Shown: positions 10,236-17,221 of the stretch, in pieces
Layout: every line of letters starts with the position of its first letter
Position numbering within the stretch: position 1 is the stretch's first letter
DNA from: Haplosporangium gracile
Lineage: Eukaryota > Mortierellomycota > Mortierellomycetes > Mortierellales > Mortierellaceae
Direction: 5' to 3'
DNA: 17,221 nucleotides
Assembly (NCBI GenBank): GCA_015499985.1
Contig: JAAAUF010000878.1
Span: 1-17,221, forward strand
Made by a program: the position numbers and the translations under genes
The notes under the pieces: generated by a model
Seen by the model: only the letters and a program-made list of their open reading frames with translations
What the model was told of the DNA's origin: nothing
Database searches by the model: none

Positions 10236-10650
10236 TTCCTTCCTTTCTACATTCATTTATTCTCCTCACTTCTCTCCAAAAGCGAGAAACGGCTACCCCT
10301 TTTTTCATTATTTTTTTCTCCACCTTTTTTTTTCCAATTGAATATTGTATTCTAATTACCCTATATTTTCTTGTTCAGTTGAATGCCCTGACATTTTATT
10401 TCATATAGTAACTAGCAACTATCTCTTAAAGATCCAGGTCCTTTTTTATCCCTCTTCTTATCCTCCTTCCCTCTCTTTCTCCTCCCTTCCTTTACCCAAC
10501 TCTTTTTTCTTTATTCCTGCCCTTCTTCACCCACATCCATTTCCCTCAAATAAGCACTAATCATCGTCCTTCCGTTAAACAAACAAAACACACAACAATC
10601 AAAAATTCAATAGCTTCATTTGCCACCCACAGTATCATCTTCACTCAAAT

Positions 10651-10677
10651 CCCCTCCCTTCCCTTCCCTTCTCCCCC
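10651..10677. promoter_or_regulatory. C-run cluster just before the start codon (antisense G-quadruplex)
   Basis: Five C-runs (10651-10654, 10656-10658, 10661-10663, 10666-10668, 10673-10677) with loops of 1, 2, 2 and 4 nt end 3 nt before the ATG at 10681. The template strand fits the strict G-quadruplex rule, the coding strand could form an i-motif, and the mRNA would carry a CU-rich element at its start site. Confidence 0.65.
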
Positions 10678-10680
10678 TTG

Positions 10681-10807
10681 ATGCCCTCAACTTTCTCAAC
10701 GGCAGCCCTCACTTATCACTCTAGTAATAATAGTAATTATACCAACCCAACAGTTGCAACCACAAACATTCAGCAATACCACCCTCAACAACAACACAAC
10801 CAATACC

Positions 10808-10838
<31 letters not shown>

Positions 10839-11602
10839 GCAGCAGCAGCACCGCACAAGTGTCATTATGGATCACGATCGGGAGCAAGATCCCCTTTATT
10901 CGGTTAATCTTCAAGGAGGCGCGACAACTACCACAAACAACAACGGTAACAGCAACAGCAGTGGCAACGGCAATGGCTACAACAGCCACAATCCCGTACC
11001 TTCAGCCTCACTGCTCTATCACCAGCCAACACAGCACCATCATCAACCTCAGGAGCTGTCACAGGGATTACTTTCTCCGGTACAACAACAACAACAACAA
11101 ACGCAGCAGCAACAGCAACAACACTTTAATGCTCAGCAGCACCACATCTATTCGTCGCAGCACAACAACCATGGCGGCGACTATCACGGATACCAACCCG
11201 ATCTACAAAAGTCCATCTCGCATCCGCTGGACATCTACCAAACTCCGGCGCAACCTCAAGACCAGGCGCTGCTGACTCCTTTAATCAACCGCCAGTTGAG
11301 CAGCAACGCCAACAGCTTTCAGTCTCCACATCACCCCCAACATCCCTACCAGCATCACCACCACTCACAGCAACAGCAGCAGTGCTACCAAACGCCCCAT
11401 TATCATTACCAGCAACAGCAACAGCAGCAGCAGCAGCAGCATTTGAAGGCTTACTCCGATCCTCATTCGGATCCAACAGCTCCTCCAACTCCCGCCTCAA
11501 CAGCTACTTCGACAATGACGACAGGATCTAGCTCATCCACCCCATCATTGCCGCCGTCCACCTCGGCTTTGCCCTATCAAAGCGGCGACTACCCACATCT
11601 CG
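10681..11602 (+). other. Exon 1: Q/N/H-rich N-terminal region
   Basis: Encodes residues 1-307 plus the first base of codon 308, ending at donor gtaagg. The first poly-Q run is ten CAA followed by four CAG codons (10807-10848); two more Q runs follow at 11083-11121 and 11410-11439. Between them are short hydrophobic words such as GLLSPV and QALLTPLINRQL that could be interaction motifs. An APPTP word near the end is a possible proline-directed phosphorylation site. Read-through of the donor reaches a stop at 11618, supporting the splice. Confidence 0.8.
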
Positions 11603-14600
11603 GTAAGGGGTGCCAATGAAGCGTGAACGGTGTAATTGATTTCGGAAATATGGCCATTTGTCGAAGCATTCCACGACTGAGAACAGCGAAACTGACAGTG
11701 TTTTTTTTTTGCTATTATTATGCGACAATCGGCAATTAACGTTTAGCAGGCTTGCCGCTGACGATGCCGACCTGGACAACTGCAACAAATGGTAGGGAAT
11801 AGCTTATTTCCACATGCTGCTCTTTCGATCTGCTCACACATACACGCTTTTGTCCCTTTTTTTACTTCTTTTTCGTTGGTTTTCAACCTTCTCCATTCTT
11901 TTTAATTTTCTCAATGTTGTTTTGTTTGTTGTTTGTTGTTTGTTTATGTTTTTGTTTGTTTGTTGATTGCATGTGCACTCAAGGGCAGGGCACTGACAGG
12001 ACAGTCCTCTTTCCCCCCTCTGTGCACCCACCCACTACGTTACTTTTGCTCCCATGGGCGTCCTCATCAGATAACATTGTCAGGATATCGACCTTTATTC
12101 TCCCCTCATTTGCACGAACACACACATCTTTATCCACTACCACGCCCTTGTCTCTGCACTGCAGCACTGTCGTGTTGTCACTCCCCCTTGGAACTAACTG
12201 TCGACAACAACAGCAACAAAACCAAAAGGTCGTTGGAAAGAACAAAAATTACACGTGTCGCCTAATTTAGAGACTGACAATGACTTCACACATACCACCT
12301 TCTCCCTCTCCCCTTTTTCAACATGCCTCTCGCTAGCATCACCAAGTGAGCAAGATATGCAGCCAAGGCAATCCCAGCCCTCACAACAACAACCACAACC
12401 GCAACCGCCACATCCTCAGCACCCAAGCTATCCGCAGCCTGCGCGTGATCTCGCTCAATTGGGCTCGCTCAAGGCAACAGGCGATCGGGCATCCTATTAT
12501 CAGTCCCCTCCCCCTCCCCCGGGACAAATTCCAACGCATCTCTACAGGTAAATTCAGAAATAACGGGCTTATTCGACTCTTTTTTTTTTTTGAAAGAGAG
12601 GGGCGAACGTGATTTTTCTTGTCACTTTATTTCTGAGCCTCATGGGACAGATAGCACCAGCTACCGCACCTAGCTCTCTTTCTCTCTCTCCTCGAAGGGT
12701 TTCATGTGGATCGTCATGTGGAGCTTTTTTTTTTTCTTTTTTCTGGCGTGTTTGTTTGCGTACTTCAGGGTACTGACTGGCTCCTTTGTTATTCACTTGT
12801 TCATTTGTCTAATTGCCCATCCCTTCTTTTGTATGTGGTTAACACTACTACGACTATTAGCCAGCAGAGCCATGATCCACATCATCATCACCAGCAGCAG
12901 CACAACGCACCCGCTTGGGTTGGAAACATGTCGTCGGACTCATTTCACTCGCCATCAGACTTTCTAGGTATGTTTCTCTCCAAGGTCCAAAACGACAATA
13001 CCATCTCCTCCTTCGATGATATCTCGGTCTCCTTTTTTTTTTCTTTTCAGCGCCTTTCTTATCTCTTGGGCGTGCCTGTTTTTTTTTTGGTCATTGGAGC
13101 CCGAAAGTGACCAGGGGCCTGTCTCAGTGTCATCATATTCACACCCATTCCGAAGTCTTCTCCTTCTCTATTTGACTTTCCTTGGATGCTCTTTCACGTT
13201 CGTCTTCATTCTCGCTTCGCTCTGACATGTGTACGTTTGTGCATATACCTTGGCTTTGCCTTCGCCCTTTTTGCTCACTACTCTCCTCCCCCGGCCTTTG
13301 ACTTTTTGCTGCTCTCTTGACCTTCTCTTCTCCCCGTCTTGTTCCTCCTCTTTTGTTCATCGTTTGATGATGACTACGTGGAGCCATCTATTATTGGCCA
13401 ACACCAGTTTTCTTTCTTCTGTTTTTGTGTTTTGGGCATGTCCGTTTTTCTTTGCCTTTCCCTTTCCCTCATTGCTCTTATTTTAATTATGAGTATGGTT
13501 GATTTTGGGTAGTACAGCGGACATTGTTGTGTCCAAGAACTGTGAACCTTGGGAAGTAAGCTGGAGGCTTAATTTGGGATGTCGATGTTCTCCCAGGAAT
13601 TGTCCCACGGGTGAAAGGATAGTGAGTGAGTTTATGGATGGGTGTGTGCCAAAGAGCACTTTTTTGTTACTGTCGTCTCGTCCGTTCACTGGCTGTTATT
13701 TTTTTTTTGGATGAATACGATGACTGTGTGTCATTGCTCTCATCTTTATTTTTCTTTTTTGGTCAAAGAGATGGTTGGTCATTTGGGCGAGTTGTCGGCT
13801 AGTCCGTTCATCCGTCCGTCTGTCCGTCTGTCTATCGGTCGGTGCCTCTAGTCGACCGATCGGTTGTTGGAATCTCACTACTCCCTTTTCTCTTGTAATT
13901 ATTTCTCCCTCTCCTTTTATTTCAATGTCGCATTCACATACATACAAAGAGAGAAGTGCGCACGCAATTAGATGCATAAGAAATGCTCAAAATTGCGGGC
14001 ATCCTGATGATCTGGTGATTGAATGTCTCTTCCCCCACAGTTTTGTCATTTTCCTTTTTTTGTTCACTCCTTTTGGTTCCTTGATGTTGAGAGGATCTGT
14101 TTGGAGTGAAGGAAGGGAGAGAGGAGGACAAATGGGGGGATTGTGTTTGCCGGGTTTCGAATAGTGTTTAGTCTCAGAAAGGGTAAAAGAGAAATGACAG
14201 CACGTCAAGGAGAGACAGCGAGCCACAGGGGTGTGTCTGTGTCTGTATATGTGAGAGGTTGCATGGTTGCTTTTATTTATGTTGTCCTTTTTTGTTTGAG
14301 TGTCGTCTGGGCATTGTTTTTGTCCTTGTCATAGGAACCGTGTTTCACAGTGGATTGTGGACGACAGAAGGGAGACAGTCACCGAGATAGGGTTCCTGGT
14401 GATCATTGATCATTTGTCAGTTCCCAGAAACCGGACCACGAGGGATCTTGCGTTTTATCATCCACCGACACCATCATTACCTCCTTTTTTTGTTTAGCGC
14501 TCAGGAAGTGGTTGGTGAATTCATTGGTGACGATATGGAAAAGAGAGGGTACAGAGACAGGAAAAACCATTTCGGAGATCTTTTGACACCATCAACAAAC

Positions 14601-17020
14601 GCACGTCAACAAGGCAAGAGTGAACTAAATCTTAACGCAAAAGAAAAAGGATGTAAACAGGTTTTTTTGCTTTGCGCCATGTGCCGGATTTTGACAGGTT
14701 TGGACCAGTCAATCCCCCTCCAGCAATGAAAATAACAACAACAAAAAATAAAAAAAAAGAGAGCTGCCTGGATATGGTAAAGATAAGGAGTGGTAAATAA
14801 AAAGTGCGCCTCGAGGTGGGCGTTGATTTGGAACGGGAGAGAGGCAAAGGGGGGAGGAGATAACGAGAATAGGGAAAAGTGTGCTACAGTGTACCTGAAG
14901 AGAGCATGACAAGAATTTTTTTTTTTTTTTTTTGGTTATCTTCTCAGTCAACCATTCCGTTCATTCCAACCATGTTTCCCTTCCAATCGACATACTCGCT
15001 TTCTGGCCAAAGAAATTGTTCGAGAATCGATCAAGGGCGAACGAACGCTCGCCTCCCTTCGCTACTAAGTCCTCATCGTTTATCTTTTTTCTCCCATCAT
15101 TAACCTTTTCTCGCTTTCTTCCATACGTCCAACCCCCTTTTTAGACCATTCAGATCGACAGCAACAAAGGCAAACGAGATTATTCACCGCAACAGACAAT
15201 GGTGCTGCTCATACACCACATGATACTGCTTATGCTACCGGAGGCGGATATTTTGACGGACATAGTGTCTCCTCTAATGACAGAGCTGTAAGTCTGTTTT
15301 CTTGTTATGGATAATTCTACTATTGCTCGCGGAAATTGATCCCAAGGAATATCGGAGATATAGGTTGCAAACTAAACATCATTCTTATTTTTTATTTTAG
15401 CGTGGACAGGCGAACCGACAGCAACTAGGAAGAGGGCTCATAGAGTATTCGAACAACAGCAGTTATCATGGACAACACGGTGGACAGGACTCTTCCCCCT
15501 CATTGGCTTCTCAACATCAACAGCAGCATGCCGAAGGAATGGCGGGAGCAGCAGCATCGATGGAAGGATTGCCTCTGATGTCACCCTCTCACCCATTACA
15601 GTTTTCGTTGCTCAATTCAGGAGGCGCGGTTGCTGCCGCAGCGGCTCACAAGTCGCTGTCGGCGTCGCTAGATTCAGTTCCGATGGGATTAGGTTCGTCC
15701 GGCGGGATGATGTCTCACCCAAACTATGGTTCAGTCGCCTCTTACATGTCGGCGCCACCAACTCCGATGGGTGGCAAGGGTGGAAGTGCGACCAACATCA
15801 GCACCGCTGCGGCTGCTGCTGTGAATGTTACAGGCACAGTCACGAGACCGACCCCACCCCCTGGCCCACAGAGAAGCCAGTCTGCTCACACAACGACGAC
15901 GGGTGGCCAGAGTAAGCCACCTAAAAAGCGTCGGACCAGGACTAGCTCAATGACTTCTTCGTCGTCGATTGCTTCTAGCGGAATCATGTCTTCGATCACT
16001 TCGACTCTAGGAGCCACCAATATCTCGTTCACGGAACCACGACTTCCAGGCATGCACCAGCACCAACATCAACACCAGCATCAGCACCATCACCATAACA
16101 ACCACAGCCATAACCATCATTACAGCAGTAGTCTTCCCAACCTGTCGATGCCGTCGGTCTTGAGCGGAGCGGAGTTTTCGGATGAGTCTAGTCATAATAA
16201 CAACAACTCGGGAGGAGGCCTTCACGGCTTGGCGGTCGCTACAGGATTTACTCCAATAGCGGGAGGGTCGTCTTCAACAGCTTCGTCACCAACATCCGGC
16301 AAACCCCGACCAGGCGGACACCCTCGGTCTGCAGTCGCCGCTCGAGTTTTTGAATGTTCTTTCCCCGGCTGCAACAAGGCTTACACCCAACTCCACAACC
16401 TCAAATCACACGAACGGACAGGTCATACCCCAGTGCAGAAACCTCGTCCTTTCTTGTGTATCATCCCCGGGTGTACCAAGGCCTTTTCACAGCGCAAGAG
16501 TCTGGCGTTGCATATCCGGGCGTCGCACAAGGAATACAAGTTCAAGCCGTTCAAGTGTTCCCAACAGGGGTGTGACAAGTCATATACGCAGTTGCACAAC
16601 TTGCGAACACATGAAAAGACGGTGCATATGCTGGATCTTTCGAGGAAGCGGATCCGGAACCCTGTACCTTATTCTGAGGACACTGGCGGCAGTGGCTCGG
16701 GAGGAGGAATGAAGATGGACGAAGGAGATGTTGCGTCGTCTATGATGATGGCTGGACTTTCTAGTTCGTCGTCGTCGGTCAATAGAGGAGATCATTTCTC
16801 TGGAGATGTTGGGTTGAGCTATGAGAGCATTGAAGGCCTCAGAGATTTCAGTGCTGCTGGCCGGATGCCTGGCGATGGAGAGGAGGAGTATGACCGTCGT
16901 CGTGGACCAGTGGGAGCAGGAGGAAGTGGTGGAGAGGATGATGAGGAGGATGAGGAAGGACTGGCGGATCTGAAGGAGGAGGGAGACGATGAGGACGATG
17001 GCGATTATGTCGACGAGTAA
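10681..17020 (+). CDS. C2H2 zinc-finger transcription factor, Q-rich, six exons (predicted 1014 aa)
   Basis: Predicted exons are 10681-11602, 11750-11791, 12337-12547, 12861-12967, 15145-15287 and 15401-17020, giving 3045 nt in one frame ending in TAA. The start is the first in-frame ATG after an in-frame TAA at 10576. A second in-frame ATG (10867, Met63) has a better context (A at -3, G at +4). Poly-Q runs lie near residues 43-56, 135-147 and 244-253, a basic patch PPKKRRTR at 648-655, a His-rich run at about 694-718, three C2H2 fingers at 794-817, 828-851 and 861-884, and an acidic tail at about 967-1014. C2H2 proteins of this build usually bind DNA in the nucleus; Q-rich and acidic regions suggest activation or cofactor contact. 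The target genes and named family are unknown. Exons 1-4 and 5-6 are split by a 2.18-kb intron, so two genes cannot be fully excluded. Confidence 0.78.
11750..11791 (+). other. Exon 2: 42-nt micro-exon
   Basis: Lies between acceptor tttagcag, with TTAAC about 10 nt before it, and donor gtaggg. It enters and leaves in the same phase and adds GLPLTMPTWTTATN. Skipping it keeps the frame, so it may be a cassette exon. It is the least certain exon because it is so short. Confidence 0.55.
11792..12336 (+). other. Intron 2 (545 nt)
   Basis: Runs from gtaggg to cgctag, with CTGAC and a CT-rich tract before the acceptor. It holds a TTTG/TTG repeat (about 11916-11964). A CAA/CAG-rich patch at 12205-12228, followed by gt, looks exon-like, but the frame exit does not match exon 3, so it is left in the intron. 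Confidence 0.6.
12337..12547 (+). other. Exon 3: Q/P-rich segment
   Basis: Begins after cgctag and ends at donor gtaaat; encodes about 70 residues (near 322-391) rich in Gln, Pro and His, including a PPPPPG run. Only this frame continues the exon 1/2 phase and matches the composition of exon 1. Confidence 0.75.
12548..12860 (+). other. Intron 3 (313 nt)
   Basis: Runs from gtaaat to ctattag, with TTAAC about 20 nt before the acceptor. Tandem AGs follow directly (ttag, ccag, cag); only the first keeps the frame. Confidence 0.65.
12861..12967 (+). other. Exon 4: H/Q-rich segment
   Basis: Encodes about 36 residues with QQSHDPHHHHQQQHN, then AWVGNMSSDSFHSPSDFL, ending at donor gtatgt. Phases at both ends fit exons 3 and 5. 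Confidence 0.75.
12968..15144 (+). other. Intron 4 (about 2.18 kb)
   Basis: Runs from gtatgt to ccctttttag with ATTAACC about 40 nt before the acceptor. It contains poly-T runs (for example T18 at 14916-14933), a GTCC/GTCT repeat (13802-13832) and a hairpin at 13834-13860. No internal exon with matching phases, no domain-bearing frame on either strand and no mobile element were found. Confidence 0.6.
13802..13864. repeat. (GTCC/GTCT)n repeat with adjoining hairpin inside intron 4
   Basis: Tetranucleotide GTCC/GTCT units (13802-13832) are followed by an exact 8-bp inverted repeat: ATCGGTCG at 13834-13841 pairs with CGACCGAT at 13853-13860 across an 11-nt loop. The right arm overlaps a 10-bp palindrome ACCGATCGGT (13855-13864). 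Confidence 0.7.
15145..15287 (+). other. Exon 5
   Basis: Encodes about 48 residues (near 428-475), starting DHSDRQQQRQTRLF and ending in NDRA just before the strong donor gtaagtctg. No domain, but Q/R/S/G-rich like its neighbours. Confidence 0.75.
15288..15400 (+). other. Intron 5 (113 nt)
   Basis: Typical fungal size, gtaagt to ttttag, with CTAAAC about 30 nt before the acceptor. This is the best-supported intron of the gene. Confidence 0.8.
15401..17020 (+). other. Exon 6: NLS-like patch, three C2H2 fingers, acidic tail
   Basis: Encodes residues 476-1014. It starts RGQANRQQLG and carries Ser/Ala/Gly-rich sequence, PPKKRRTR at 15917-15940, a His/Gln run near 16055-16130, the zinc fingers at 16355-16627, a Ser-rich stretch and an acidic tail of Asp/Glu to the TAA at 17018-17020. 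Confidence 0.9.
16355..16627 (+). other. Three-finger C2H2 DNA-binding domain
   Basis: Each finger is C-x4-C-x12-H-x4-H: C794/C799/H812/H817, C828/C833/H846/H851 and C861/C866/H879/H884. All metal-binding residues, the aromatic and the leucine of the core are present. Recognition positions -1, 2, 3, 6 are Q,H,N,S (finger 1), Q,K,S,L (finger 2) and Q,H,N,T (finger 3). Linkers of 10 and 9 residues differ from the usual 7-residue TGEKPF type. Confidence 0.93.
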
Positions 17021-17027
17021 GAAGAAA

Positions 17028-17033
17028 AATAAA
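17028..17033 (+). terminator. AATAAA polyadenylation-type signal
   Basis: AATAAA 8 nt after the stop, followed by A-rich sequence. A second copy lies at 17213-17218 at the window edge. Such a short 3' UTR is less usual, so the distal copy may be the main one. Confidence 0.45.
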
Positions 17034-17212
17034 ACTAATTAAAAAAAAAAAGACTAAAAAACATTCCTTTGCATATTTTATAACACTTCTTTTGTCTCCC
17101 CGTTTTTTGTTGTAATTTTAAGAGGGAGTAGGATTTTACATTCCAGGCACTATTTTTTTTTTTTTCTTTTTTAGTCAAACAAAAATTGACCCTTTTTCTA
17201 ATTAAACTTTCA

Positions 17213-17218
17213 AATAAA
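17213..17218 (+). terminator. Second AATAAA polyadenylation-type signal
   Basis: Lies about 190 nt after the stop codon, beyond T-rich sequence, and would give a 3' UTR of typical fungal length. The cleavage site would be outside the window. Confidence 0.4.
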
Positions 17219-17221
17219 CAA

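Larger units (their letters stand above)
9241..10680 (+). promoter_or_regulatory. Pyrimidine-rich promoter and probable 5' leader of the zinc-finger gene
   Basis: About 1.4 kb directly upstream of the zinc-finger start is strongly T/C-rich on the coding strand. From 9257 to 10202 there is not a single ATG on the + strand, although CAT is common. The only later ATGs before the gene are at 10203, 10209 and 10383. CT-rich tracts before transcription starts are well known in fungi. The exact transcription start, and whether a 5' untranslated intron exists, cannot be told from sequence. Confidence 0.55.

Noticed and set aside
10696..10989. Antisense Leu/Val-rich frame opposite exon 1
   Set aside because: It is the complement of the CAA/CAG poly-Q codons and the adjoining Asn/Ser codons.
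14948..15126. Possible extra exon after a T18 tract and ttctcag
   Set aside because: The acceptor looks strong and the frame is open, but no good donor gives an exit phase that fits exon 5; the frame ends at the TAG of the exon 5 acceptor.

Overview
The window looks like nuclear DNA of a filamentous, probably early-diverging fungus. The clues are GT..AG introns with fungal donors (gtaagg, gtaggg, gtaaat, gtatgt, gtaagt), CTAAC/TTAAC-like branch sites, a CT-rich promoter/leader, very many homopolymer and microsatellite tracts, and a long Q/H/S/N-rich zinc-finger regulator. Placement in Mortierellomycota/Mucoromycota is an inference from style, not a database match.

The right-hand 6.5 kb (10681-17020, + strand) holds the only gene I can support: a six-exon gene for a predicted 1014-residue nuclear protein. 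It has a poly-glutamine N-terminal half, a basic nuclear-localisation-like patch, three tightly spaced C2H2 zinc fingers (C-x4-C-x12-H-x4-H) and a strongly acidic C-terminal tail. All five splice junctions keep one reading frame. Exon 2 is only 42 nt, and intron 4 is about 2.18 kb, very long for a fungus. The gene is preceded by about 1.4 kb of pyrimidine-rich DNA, 946 bp of which has no ATG on the + strand. Five C-runs end 4 nt before the start codon. AATAAA polyadenylation-type signals follow the stop codon.

The left-hand 9.2 kb shows no convincing gene on either strand. It has no tRNA or rRNA and no recognisable transposon. It is a patchwork of pyrimidine-rich and purine-rich blocks (the strand bias flips several times) with microsatellites, poly-A/poly-T runs up to 22 nt, and two strict G-quadruplex motifs, one of them with seven G-runs. 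Open frames there are low-complexity translations of these tracts. The longest, 212 codons on the minus strand at 6446-7084, cannot be defended as a gene.

I did not find a clear new multi-gene system. The observations most worth following are the gene architecture (giant intron, in-frame 42-nt cassette exon, alternative start that would drop the first poly-Q run), the near-duplicate outer zinc fingers, and the G-quadruplex/C-run elements, one of which sits directly at the start codon.
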